NCBI RefSeq assembly: GCF_000967425.1
Contig: NZ_FO082820.1
Location: forward strand, 3,069,501-3,133,500
Reading direction: 5' to 3'
DNA length: 64,000 nt
Source: Pseudorhizobium banfieldiae
Lineage (GTDB): Bacteria; Pseudomonadota; Alphaproteobacteria; Rhizobiales; Rhizobiaceae
Position 1 is the first letter of the stretch; every line of letters begins with the position of its first letter. A program made the position numbers and the translations under genes. This document shows, piece by piece, positions 1 through 7,421 of the stretch. The notes beneath the pieces were generated by a model, which did no database searches, was not told where the DNA came from, and saw only the letters and a list, made by a program, of their open reading frames with translations.

Positions 1-1
1 C

Positions 2-1042
2 CATGTCATCGACCAGAACGAGAACGGCCTCGCCGAACTCGTCCGGCAATTGCGCTCGCAGCCTGACCTCTGGTCGGCCCGCGACTTCCAAACGCTTCCA
101 CTCGACTATGGTTCTGCCGCCATGAGGCACCTATTGGCATCGCAGCCCCCTTACGACCTGGTGCTAAATTTCGCCGCATTGAAGCACGTGCGATCTGAGA
201 AGGACCCGTTTTCAACCCTACAAATGTTTGAGACCAACCTCCTGAAGCAAGAGCGATTGATGCACTGGCTTGCTGGAACGGGCTTTGCGGGTCGTTTCTT
301 CACTGTCTCCACGGACAAGGCAGCGAACCCATCCTCGATGATGGGAGCATCCAAACGTGCAATGGAGCATGTTCTGTTCAACTCTGCCGCGGCGGCCACA
401 CTATCCGGCACCAAAACTTCCGCGCGTTTTGCAAATGTTGCCTTCTCCAATGGGTCGCTGCTCCAGGGTTTCGAGAACCGTCTCGCTCGTATTGAACCGC
501 TGGCAGCGCCGCGTGATACCCGGCGCTACTTCGTATCGTTACGTGAATCCGGCGAACTGTGTGTGCTTGCCGCAGCGCTGGCGCCGGACCGCACTATCGT
601 CATCCCTCGTCTCGACCCAGAAAGACACCTCGTGCCGCTACAGACGATAGCAGAAAGTTTCCTCCGCTATCACGGCTATGAGCCGGTACATTATTTCGAC
701 GAACTCGAAGCTTGCGCAGCCGTGAAGCACGAAGCGGAGAAAGGTCGCTGGCCGCTGCTATTAACGGCTCTCGATACCTCAGGGGAAAAGCCCTACGAAG
801 AATTCACAACACCGCGCGAACGAACGTGCGAAATCGGGCTACCCAACCTACTCGCAGTCGAATACCTCGCCGCTGACCGCGCGGCCATTGACGCTATGCT
901 ACGAGCGACGGAAGGCTTAATGAGCGGCGCTTTCGCTGGCTCCTTGAGTAAGAAGAAGCTGAAGGATGTGCTTGCTATGGTTGAACCCGGTTTTCTAGCT
1001 ACACACAAGGATGCCATCGCCAATTTGGATCAGAGGCTTTAG
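2..1042 (+). CDS. CapD/FlaA1-like nucleotide-sugar dehydratase/epimerase, 5' end outside window
   Basis: Extended SDR enzyme acting on UDP-sugars during capsule, O-antigen or exopolysaccharide synthesis. The frame is open to the window edge, so the start and the Rossmann glycine motif are missing and about 346 residues remain. The visible part has the CapD hallmarks NFAALKHV (about residues 55-62), STDKAANP (103-110) and MGASKR (114-119), the last being the M-xxx-K version of the YxxxK active site. A TTG at 50 could be mistaken for a start, but the upstream codons (VIDQNENGLAELV) still read as Rossmann fold, so the gene begins further left. The next gene follows after 3 nt and is probably co-transcribed. 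Substrate and polysaccharide are unknown. Confidence 0.85.
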   Translation, partial: HVIDQNENGLAELVRQLRSQPDLWSARDFQTLPLDYGSAAMRHLLASQPPYDLVLNFAALKHVRSEKDPFSTLQMFETNLLKQERLMHWLAGTGFAGRFFTVSTDKAANPSSMMGASKRAMEHVLFNSAAAATLSGTKTSARFANVAFSNGSLLQGFENRLARIEPLAAPRDTRRYFVSLRESGELCVLAAALAPDRTIVIPRLDPERHLVPLQTIAESFLRYHGYEPVHYFDELEACAAVKHEAEKGRWPLLLTALDTSGEKPYEEFTTPRERTCEIGLPNLLAVEYLAADRAAIDAMLRATEGLMSGAFAGSLSKKKLKDVLAMVEPGFLATHKDAIANLDQRL

Positions 1043-1045
1043 AAG

Positions 1046-1906
1046 ATGGAGGTAGGAGTGACTAGGGATATAGAAAGCAGACCGGGAGAAGTGACGCTGC
1101 TGGCGCTGATCGCGGCGGTTGTTGAAGCTTGGAAGTGGTTCGTAACGATACCGCTCGCAGCGGCCCTCTCCGTGTATCTAATCCTTCTACAGCTAGGGGT
1201 AGACCACCAATCGACAGCTATCTTGAAAAGCGATGAAGCCGCCGCTCTTTTGAACTCACCTCTCGTCTTGGGGCCGACCATCGAAGAGCTTAACATGCGC
1301 GATGAGCTGGGATCGAGCATGAACGATGCCATTGAGGTGCTTTCCCGACGACTCTCGATCAAAGAAGTTGCACCGGATATTATCCAGGTATCGATCATGG
1401 ATCGAGATGCCGAGCGCACGCAGTTATTATTGACGACGGTCATCAGGAATTATGCTCGTCAGATCGCCCCCCGTGGGCAGGAGCGGGAACAGATTGAAGG
1501 AAAGATTGCCGCACGTAGCGCGGCCTTGGAGCAACTGTGGGAATATGCCCAAGTACTTCAAAGTGAGAGGCGGTCCTCCGAAGTTGTCACAGGCGGTTCT
1601 GGGGATGCGGCCCTGGGCTACGTGGAGCTTGTTCGTGAGATTTTGGAGAAGCAGGACGACATAACTGAACTTCAACGTACGCTTGAGGGACTTCCCAAAG
1701 ACGATATCCTGCAGGAACCCACCTTGGCTGAAGCAGAGGTCAAGAATCGGTTCACCTTCTCGGCTTTGGCAGCAATAGCGGCTGGTCTCCTCATAACGTT
1801 TATCGTACTTGTACGCGAGACGGTTCGACGTGCGCCTGAGGATCTCTTGGCTTTACACGATCTTAAGCGAATCAAGGCTGCTCTCCCCTTCTCCCGGCGA
1901 CCGTGA
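1046..1906 (+). CDS. Wzz/chain-length-determinant-like inner membrane protein
   Basis: A 286-residue protein with the layout of polysaccharide co-polymerases: a short cytoplasmic N terminus, a membrane segment at about 32-52, a long charged and partly coiled periplasmic stretch, a second membrane segment at about 233-255, and a short basic tail. Such proteins set chain length during polysaccharide polymerisation or export. The start lies 3 nt after the CapD-like gene, which supports a shared polysaccharide role. I see no clear proline-rich motif near the second membrane segment and no tyrosine-kinase domain, so the family call rests mainly on topology and context. Confidence 0.6.
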   Translation: MEVGVTRDIESRPGEVTLLALIAAVVEAWKWFVTIPLAAALSVYLILLQLGVDHQSTAILKSDEAAALLNSPLVLGPTIEELNMRDELGSSMNDAIEVLSRRLSIKEVAPDIIQVSIMDRDAERTQLLLTTVIRNYARQIAPRGQEREQIEGKIAARSAALEQLWEYAQVLQSERRSSEVVTGGSGDAALGYVELVREILEKQDDITELQRTLEGLPKDDILQEPTLAEAEVKNRFTFSALAAIAAGLLITFIVLVRETVRRAPEDLLALHDLKRIKAALPFSRRP

Positions 1907-2277
1907 CAGATAGCCGCAATGGTCCGTCTGGAGCCCGTCGGCAACATGGCACCAGGCAAAGCTGCGGTGCAGTATACGACGCATCGGCTTGGCCCCCAGC
2001 GTCAATGAACTGCGTCTGACAACCCCAGGGCGTATGTGGATGCTCCCGCTTGGCAAGAAAAACGTTCCGTCAGCTAATCCGGAAGGCGCTTCAGACAGCT
2101 TTGGTTCTCACTAAATTAACCACGTTTTCTGAAACTCGTCATTGTGCTTGAATAATCGATTGGTACCACCTTATGTTGGTGGAGTGCACAAGCGTGTGCA
2201 CTCCAAGCGGTCCCCGCCGGTGCTGGTAACACCGACGAGAACCTGACCCTCAACCTTCTTCCGAAAGGCATTGGGCT
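1907..2277. other. Intergenic region with tandem hairpins
   Basis: About 370 bases without a convincing gene. Positions 1907-2150 show nothing I can name. Three stem-loops follow in a row: CCACC/GGTGG around 2167-2182, a perfect 10-bp stem GGAGTGCACA-AGCG-TGTGCACTCC at 2181-2204, and CGGTG/CACCG around 2217-2235. The first overlaps the second by two bases, so they may be alternative folds. The region could be a structured 5' leader for the small ORF at 2278 and the gene at 2484, or a terminator-like boundary. No T-run follows the strong hairpin, so a simple intrinsic terminator is unlikely. Confidence 0.5.
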
Positions 2278-2367
2278 ATGAAGATTCATATCGAGATTCG
2301 ACCCTCGGGCAAAGTGCCCGCATATTTCCATTCCGTTCGCGGTGCGAATGCGCTGCTGCCTATCTAG
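2278..2367 (+). CDS. Candidate 29-residue small ORF
   Basis: An ATG at 2278 opens MKIHIEIRPSGKVPAYFHSV and ends at a TAG after 29 codons. A purine-rich stretch (GAAAGG) lies about 9 nt upstream. The residue mix looks protein-like and the frame differs from that of the longer reading at 2271. It may be a leader peptide translated ahead of the gene at 2484, or the surviving N terminus of a broken gene. Nothing shows that it is expressed. Confidence 0.3.
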   Translation: MKIHIEIRPSGKVPAYFHSVRGANALLPI

Positions 2368-2483
2368 GCGCTTGCAGCTCTTCACTCACCACTTCTAGCG
2401 TTTCTGCGCCCGAGTCCGCCGATGTTGCCCCAGGGCCGCATCTCGTGATCTGCGCGTGCACGCAAAACCAGAACGGGATCCAC

Positions 2484-3362
2484 ATGATCAATCCGAATTC
2501 TAATGGCCTACTGGCCAATCCATCACCACTGCCTTCAACTGCGTTTTCACACCTTCTCCAACCACTCATAACACATGCTCTGGAACAGTCCTGTGATCCT
2601 AGCAGTATGAGACTTGCCGCATCTGGCCAATTGACGGCGCTCGAAGCCACCGGCCGTAGCCTCGCCGTCGCAGAAGGCCGTTTGATCGAAGCAATTGTCA
2701 CTACGCTTGCCCGACAAAGCGTCAACCATGCTGTACTTGTTGGCATGAAGCTGCCCGTTTTGCCAGTCGCGGCAGAGCTCGTCCGGCGCAACAGGCTCGC
2801 AGAGTACAGCCGCTTATCGGTTGATCCAGATAGTAATACCCGCACCTCCTACCATCCTGACCTCGTCCTCGTTGACAGGTCACGGCGAAGCGCGATCGTT
2901 CTTGATGTCAAACGGTCGCTCGGCGGCTACAACGGAAGCGGCAGCCTGCTGAAGCTCAGGCAGCGAATGGAGGCGGCCGCCTGCGTGCTCCCTGAACTGC
3001 TATGGCGGGATCATCAGCGAACGGTCGTGGAAACGGTAGGGATCGCTATCATCGACGCGTCGAGGACCTGCGACGAGATTGACGAGGGCATCTGGGGCCT
3101 GTCGCAGATAGATGAGTTGCTGAGTGTGGAAGGTGCCGGTGCGGCTGCCCTCGCAACTATCGATGCCTTCCGCCAGTGTATAAAGACGCGATGGAGATCT
3201 GCTGTCGCATCTGAGAACAGGAAGCAGGATACTGGGGATCCGGTCCAGAAATCTCTGGAAGATGATCCAGTGCGATGTGCTTGCGGCAGTGCGTCTGAAC
3301 GAAGGCCTGTGCGGCCGGTAACCGTAGGCATCTTCAGGCCCAACGCGAAGTTGGCACACTAG
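2484..3362 (+). CDS. Unrecognised protein with a PD-(D/E)XK-like nuclease motif
   Basis: I do not recognise the family. The frame is open from a TTG at 2271, but its first 71 residues look non-coding (cysteine and serine rich), so I prefer the ATG at 2484, giving 292 residues. Inside is HPDLVLVD, then after a short turn AIVLDVKRS: PD followed 14 residues later by D-x-K, the spacing of a PD-(D/E)XK nuclease core. A helix with a glutamate (RLIEAIV) lies upstream, as in that fold. The rest is helical with no membrane segment. The TAG stop lies in the CTAG site later used by an IS481 element, so the C terminus appears complete. Restriction, repair or mobile-element functions are all possible; the nuclease reading is inference. 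Confidence 0.5.
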   Translation: MINPNSNGLLANPSPLPSTAFSHLLQPLITHALEQSCDPSSMRLAASGQLTALEATGRSLAVAEGRLIEAIVTTLARQSVNHAVLVGMKLPVLPVAAELVRRNRLAEYSRLSVDPDSNTRTSYHPDLVLVDRSRRSAIVLDVKRSLGGYNGSGSLLKLRQRMEAAACVLPELLWRDHQRTVVETVGIAIIDASRTCDEIDEGIWGLSQIDELLSVEGAGAAALATIDAFRQCIKTRWRSAVASENRKQDTGDPVQKSLEDDPVRCACGSASERRPVRPVTVGIFRPNAKLAH

Positions 3363-4324
3363 GTGTTCAGTCCCGGCATTTGATGGATCGGATTGATGAT
3401 GAATTGATCCGGCTCTGAAGTCCACCGTTTGCAGATAAACTCGTATGGCGTGAGGCCCTTGAGTGTCTTCAGACGGCGACCGAAATTGTAAGCGTCGATG
3501 AAGTCCTGGAGATGCCGGCGCAGCTGATCGTGGCTGTCGTAGTGGAAGCGCTTGACGGTGGCATCCTTGATGGTGCGGTTCATGCGCTCCACTTGTCCGT
3601 TCGTCCACGGATGGTTGATCTTGGTGAACCTGTGCTCGATGCCGTTCTCGTGGGATCGCATGTCGAACATGTGGGTCATGTATCGCGCTGTCGGCCCGTT
3701 GGCGTGGCGCGGCGGAAAGCGGAACTGGATGCCGTTGTCGGTGAGCACGGTGTGGATCTTGTAAGGCACCGCCTCGATCAGAGCGACGAGGAAGGCTGAC
3801 GCGGTGACGCGGGTTGCCTTCTCGACCAGCTGAACGAAAGCGAACTTGGAGGTCCGGTCGATTGCGACGAAGAGGTAGAGCTTGCCTTCGGCGGTCTGCA
3901 GCTCGGCAATATCGATATGGAAATAGCCGATCGGGTAGCTCTTGAACTTCTTCTTCGCCGGCTTGTCGCCCTCGACGTCTGGCAGTCTCGAGATGCCGTG
4001 ACGCTGCAAACAGCGGTGCAGCGATGAGCGCGTCAGGTGCGGGATGGTCGGCTGGAGCGCGTAGAGACAGTCGTCGAGCGGCAGCAGCGTATGCTTGCGG
4101 AAGGCGACGACAACCGCCTCGTCTTCCAGCGACAGCACCGTGGAATGGGCCTCCTTGGGCCCGGTCGGCACATCGGCGACCGACGACCGCTTCTTCCACT
4201 TCGCCACGGTCTTCTGGTTGATCCCGTAGCGCTTGGCCAGAGCCCTCAGGCTCTCTTGACTATGTTGTATCGCTCGACGGACCGCCTCTGTCGTCGTGGC
4301 GCTGCCGTGAAGAACTTGACCCAT
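3359..4324 (-). CDS. IS481-family transposase (copy A)
   Basis: A 321-residue DDE transposase. An N-terminal helix-turn-helix (SLRALAKRYGINQKTVAKWK) is followed by an rve-type catalytic core with DIAEL, LTDNGIQF and GQVERMNR supplying the D, D and E. The ATG at 4324 is preferred over the one at 4339 because GGAGGG lies just upstream of it. The stop codon is not encoded by the element: ACC-TAG uses the CTAG target sequence, so the TAG is supplied by the insertion site. Nothing suggests inactivation. Confidence 0.9.
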   Translation of the reverse strand: MGQVLHGSATTTEAVRRAIQHSQESLRALAKRYGINQKTVAKWKKRSSVADVPTGPKEAHSTVLSLEDEAVVVAFRKHTLLPLDDCLYALQPTIPHLTRSSLHRCLQRHGISRLPDVEGDKPAKKKFKSYPIGYFHIDIAELQTAEGKLYLFVAIDRTSKFAFVQLVEKATRVTASAFLVALIEAVPYKIHTVLTDNGIQFRFPPRHANGPTARYMTHMFDMRSHENGIEHRFTKINHPWTNGQVERMNRTIKDATVKRFHYDSHDQLRRHLQDFIDAYNFGRRLKTLKGLTPYEFICKRWTSEPDQFIINPIHQMPGLNT

Positions 4325-4381
4325 AGTGCATCCCTCCATTCATGCGAAAAGAGTGCACCATCAAAGTCTGGGATCAAACAT
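3363..4381 (-). mobile_element. IS481-family insertion sequence (copy A), complete
   Basis: The element is bounded by imperfect inverted repeats: TGTTCAGTCCCGGCATTTG on the left, and on the other strand at the right TGTTTGATCCCAGACTTTG, both continuing into ATGG. CTAG flanks both ends (3359-3362 and 4382-4385), matching the CTAG target preference known for IS481-type elements. It holds one transposase gene on the minus strand. Joining the flanks restores a continuous sequence with a single CTAG, so the insertion looks clean and fairly recent. Confidence 0.88.
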
Positions 4382-4456
4382 CTAGTCCGAGCCTTCCACC
4401 TTCCGTCTTCGTTTCATTTGCCGCGTCTGGAGGCCTCTCCGACGCAGGGAGCACTC

Positions 4457-4612
4457 ATGCCATCACAAGAGATCAAGATCCATCGCGACCGACTACACGA
4501 GCATGTCTCAGCCTTCCAGCCAAATGGGGGCGTACATCATTCGCTTCACATAGTCAGCCGAAGCAGCCGCCTGACAAGTACACGATCACTGAAGAGTCTA
4601 TCCTCGTGGTGA
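4457..4612 (+). pseudogene. Possible gene fragment between the IS481 and IS3 elements
   Basis: An ATG with a good ribosome-binding site (GGGAG, 6 nt spacing) opens MPSQEIKIHRDRLHEHVSAF and runs about 51 codons until it reads into the end of the IS3 element, whose first bases supply the stop TGA. It could be the start of an island gene interrupted by that element. The remaining peptide is basic and not recognised. It may equally be a chance frame. Apart from this I see nothing in the interval 4386-4608. Confidence 0.25.
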
Positions 4613-4644
4613 ATAGCCCCGAGTTTCGTAGACAACCGTCGGGT

Positions 4645-5505
4645 CTATGTTTTCTGCACGCGCTCGAACTCAACGGGCGACAGCATCCCGTTTCTGACGT
4701 GCTTGCATTTCGGGTTGTAGAACATTTCGATGTAGTCGAACACGTCCTGACGAGCTTCGTCGCGTGAACGGTAGACCCTGCGACGTATCCGCTCCCGCTT
4801 CAGAAGATTGAAGAAGCTCTCAGCCACTGCGTTGTCATGGCAATTGCCGCGGCGGCTCATCGAGTGAACCAGATTGTAGTGTTTGAGGAACGAGGCCCAG
4901 TCCATGCTGGTGAACTGCGAGCCCTGATCCGAATGGACCAGAACCTGATCCTTGGGCTTGCGTCGCCAAACCGCCATGAGCAAAGCCTGCAGCACGACGT
5001 CGGTGGTTTTACGGCTCTGCATTGACCAGCCGATCACCCGGCGCGAATAAAGATCGATGACGACGGCGAGATAGGCGAAGCCCTCGCAGGTCCTGATGTA
5101 GGTGATATCCGTCACCCAGGCCTTGTCAGGAGCCGTTACGTCAAACTGCCGGTCAAGCGTGTTGTCGACAACGACGGAAGGCCTGCCGCCATAGATGCCG
5201 GGACGACGCTTGTAGCCAATCTGCGCCTTGATCCCGGCAAGCCTTGTCAGACGCGCGACGCGGTTCGGGCAGCACGCTTCGCCCTGGTCGAGCAGATCAT
5301 CGTGCAGCTTGCGATAGCCGTAAACCTTGCCGCTCTCCTCCCAAGCCTGAAGCAGGAGATCGGTCTGTCGTTTGTCTTCGCTGGCCCGTTTGCTCAACGG
5401 GTTCTTCAGCCAGGCGTAGAAGCCGCTCGGGTGTACATGGAGAAGCCGACACATCGTCCGTACCGAGAAGCTCAGGCGATGCAGGGCAATGAACGCATAC
5501 TTCAC
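4645..5505 (-). CDS. IS3-family transposase OrfB
   Basis: 286 residues with the HTH_21 region (MCRLLHVHPSGFYAWLKNP) followed by an rve integrase core. The triad is visible as WVTDITYI, VHSDQGSQFTS and NAVAESFFNLLKRE, giving D, D and E with the usual 35-residue spacing between the last two. In intact IS3 elements OrfB is made as an OrfAB fusion by -1 frameshifting. Here orfA is disconnected, so the fusion cannot form. The GTG at 5505 marks the start of the OrfB frame, not a proven initiation site. Confidence 0.88.
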   Translation of the reverse strand: MKYAFIALHRLSFSVRTMCRLLHVHPSGFYAWLKNPLSKRASEDKRQTDLLLQAWEESGKVYGYRKLHDDLLDQGEACCPNRVARLTRLAGIKAQIGYKRRPGIYGGRPSVVVDNTLDRQFDVTAPDKAWVTDITYIRTCEGFAYLAVVIDLYSRRVIGWSMQSRKTTDVVLQALLMAVWRRKPKDQVLVHSDQGSQFTSMDWASFLKHYNLVHSMSRRGNCHDNAVAESFFNLLKRERIRRRVYRSRDEARQDVFDYIEMFYNPKCKHVRNGMLSPVEFERVQKT

Positions 5506-5540
5506 TTTGCATCCCTGGCGAAGTACGCGGCCGCTTCCTA
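5506..5540 (-). pseudogene. Detached 3' end of IS3 orfA
   Basis: On the minus strand just before orfB, the codons GCG GCC GCG TAC TTC GCC AGG GAT GCA AAG TGA read AAAYFARDAK-stop, the expected C-terminal tail of an IS3-type OrfA. The rest of orfA lies about 1.6 kb away, ending in DILK at about 7126-7139. This pins the IS110 insertion inside the last codons of orfA, in or beside an A-rich run. Confidence 0.8.
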
Positions 5541-5560
5541 AGAAACATAGTCTCCAGCCG

Positions 5561-6877
5561 TCATGGGTGCCAGCTCATAGCCCATGGACCGGGCGCGACG
5601 CTGGAGGTTCGCAATGACGCGACCGCGATGCCGTTCATCGTAGGCCGCAGCTCCTGGGTCCCGATAGACCATTCCAATCGCAACGCATTGTAGAACAGGA
5701 CTGCAATCTTCCGCGCCGTCGCTGTCACTGCCTTCTGCTTACCGATGCGCCCTGCCAACCGTCGGTAGAACGCACCGAGGGCAGTGTCACTTCGCCCGAT
5801 CGTGGTCGCAGCCAACCGCAACAATGCTGCCGCTCGACTGGACGAGCGACGAGTTCGTGATGACAGCACTTTGCCTCCGGAGATCTTGTTGCCGGGTGCG
5901 AGGCAGAGCCACGATGTGAAGTGCTTGGCAGAGGGCCATGTCCTCAAATCCGTTCCGCATTCGCCGATGAGCTTTAGCGCGAGCGAGGGGCCGAGGCCGT
6001 GAATCTGGGTCAAATCTGTCCGGGTGAGACCGTAGAGTGCAGCTCGTACATCGAAGGACGGTGCATTTGTCTGTTTGGTCTTCGTCCGGACCTTTGGTAG
6101 CGGCGGGAGCGGAGCTTCAGGGTCCACGGTCATGGAAGCAATCGACGCTTCAAGCTTGCGGTCACATTCGAGCATCTTCGCCTGGTAGAAGTCGTAAAGC
6201 TCCAGTGACTGGGAAAGGCCAAACACGTGCTCATCACGATCATTGCCGATCAGGGATGCTCTGATTGTTTCGACAGACGAGTGGCAGCGAACATCACGCA
6301 ACGATGCCAGAACGTCGGGATCGCGCTCGCCGGAGACGATCGCACGGATGATCTTCATGCCCGTCGCGCCGGTGATGTCGGAGACAACATGGTGGAGCTG
6401 TAGGTTCATCTCCATCAAGGCCTTCTGCATATGCTGGATATGAGCTGCCGCATACTCGACCAGCCGTTCTCGCTGACGCAGGTAAGCACGCAGAGTTGCG
6501 ACCTGCGCGTTCGGCCGAAAGCTGCCGCGCAGCAGGCCATAGGAATGCAACTGGCGAAGCCACGCCGCATCGCTGACGTCGGTCTTCCGACCCGGGACGT
6601 TCTTTGCATAGCGGGCGTTGACCAAGATCACCTCGAAGCCGTGCTGCTCGAGGATCTCGAAAGCCGGTATCCAGTAAACGCCGGTCGACTCCATCGCCAC
6701 GCTCGTGACACCGCAGGATCTGAACCAGGCAGCCAGATCATGCAAGTCGTGGGTGAAGGTGCCGAATGCGCGGATCGGCATATCGGCACTATCCGGATTG
6801 ACCGCAGCCATATGCATCGTGGACCCAATGTCGATAGCCGCTGCTCCAGGGTTCATGCGGGTGAGGTTTTGCGGCAT
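5561..6877 (-). CDS. IS110-family transposase/recombinase (DEDD)
   Basis: 438 residues. The N-terminal RuvC-like domain shows AAIDIGSTMHMAAV (first D), VAMESTGVYW (E) and GRKTDVSDAAWL (D-D). The C-terminal Transposase_20 domain carries IHGLGPSLALKLI followed by APGNKISGGK, which holds the likely nucleophilic serine. Family members use an element-encoded bridge RNA to choose target and donor DNA and act as homologues of IS621 recombinase. All key motifs are present, so the enzyme may be active. It has inserted into IS3 orfA. Confidence 0.9.
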   Translation of the reverse strand: MPQNLTRMNPGAAAIDIGSTMHMAAVNPDSADMPIRAFGTFTHDLHDLAAWFRSCGVTSVAMESTGVYWIPAFEILEQHGFEVILVNARYAKNVPGRKTDVSDAAWLRQLHSYGLLRGSFRPNAQVATLRAYLRQRERLVEYAAAHIQHMQKALMEMNLQLHHVVSDITGATGMKIIRAIVSGERDPDVLASLRDVRCHSSVETIRASLIGNDRDEHVFGLSQSLELYDFYQAKMLECDRKLEASIASMTVDPEAPLPPLPKVRTKTKQTNAPSFDVRAALYGLTRTDLTQIHGLGPSLALKLIGECGTDLRTWPSAKHFTSWLCLAPGNKISGGKVLSSRTRRSSSRAAALLRLAATTIGRSDTALGAFYRRLAGRIGKQKAVTATARKIAVLFYNALRLEWSIGTQELRPTMNGIAVASLRTSSVAPGPWAMSWHP

Positions 6878-7129
6878 AGATGAACTTGGCTTGGCATGGC
6901 TTCTCCTCCTGTGGATCGGGAGGGGCTGGGCTGCGCAAGTTCGACATTTTCCTAACCGGGATCACCGCCGAGGCGGCGTCACCACTCTCAAGTCCGCAAC
7001 AACCCATGTGCCACGTTTTTTAACGGGGTCGATCGCCTCCAATAAGCAGTCGGCAACTCCCCTCCGGCGGGCAGCGTAGCACAGCCTGTTTCTACCGCGC
7101 ACAGGCGAACCGAAGCCCGTGATCGTTTT
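6878..7129 (-). ncRNA. Candidate bridge-RNA region of the IS110 element
   Basis: About 250 bases without a gene lie upstream of the transposase within the element. In IS110-subgroup elements this left end encodes the bridge RNA that pairs with target and donor DNA. The stretch has several short GC-rich stem-loops, for example CCGCC-TC-GGCGG near 6970-6985. I could not identify the target- and donor-binding loops by eye, so the call rests on position, length and family knowledge. Confidence 0.45.
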
Positions 7130-7361
7130 TTAGGATGTCGCGCTCCTCGGTGACACGAACCAACTCCTTCTTCAGTCGCCTAATCTCGTCGGCTTCGTCG
7201 CCGGCCTTCCCGTTCGATGCGCCGAACTTCTTCTTCCACTCATAGAGCGAATGCTGGCTGACCCCGAGCCGCTGCGAAACCTCCGCTACGGGGTAGCCGC
7301 GCTCGGTGATCTGACGCACCGCATCACGCTTGAACTCTTCCGTGAAATTGCCTTTGCCCAT
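7092..7361 (-). pseudogene. IS3-family OrfA, truncated by the IS110 insertion
   Basis: OrfA is the DNA-binding subunit of the IS3 transposase. Visible are the HTH (NFTEEFKRDAVRQITERG, then GVSQHSLYEWKKKFG) and the leucine-zipper region (DEIRRLKKELVRVTEERDIL). The reading then leaves the family after DILKN: the last ten residues come from IS110 DNA. The true end (AAAYFARDAK) lies at 5506-5537. No functional OrfAB can be made, so this IS3 copy should not transpose without help from another copy. Confidence 0.85.
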
Positions 7362-7421
7362 GAACGCCTCCTTGCCTCAGTCTTAGGGAAGAAGGCGTCT
7401 ACAAATCTAGGGGCTATTCAC

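Larger units (their letters stand above)
5538..7129 (-). mobile_element. IS110-family insertion sequence nested in the IS3 element
   Basis: About 1.59 kb of foreign DNA interrupts IS3 orfA. It contains one DEDD transposase gene on the minus strand (5561-6877), only about 20 bases downstream of the gene and about 250 non-coding bases upstream. There are no obvious terminal inverted repeats, as expected for IS110 elements. Both ends are given to within a few bases because the junction lies in a short A-run. The long leading non-coding end and short trailing end match the IS110 subgroup rather than IS1111. Confidence 0.82.
4609..7421 (-). mobile_element. IS3-family insertion sequence, split by an IS110-family element
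   Basis: Terminal inverted repeats are nearly identical: GTGAATAGCCCCGAGTTTCG at 4609 and, on the other strand, GTGAATAGCCCCTAGATTTG ending at 7421, both continuing into TAGAC. OrfA (minus, from 7361) and orfB (minus, 5505-4645) belong to this element, but about 1.6 kb of IS110-family DNA separates them. Without the insert it would be about 1.2 kb, normal for the family. The 3-bp flanks differ (GTG and GTC), so no target duplication is evident. This fits a rearrangement at one end after insertion. Confidence 0.85.
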
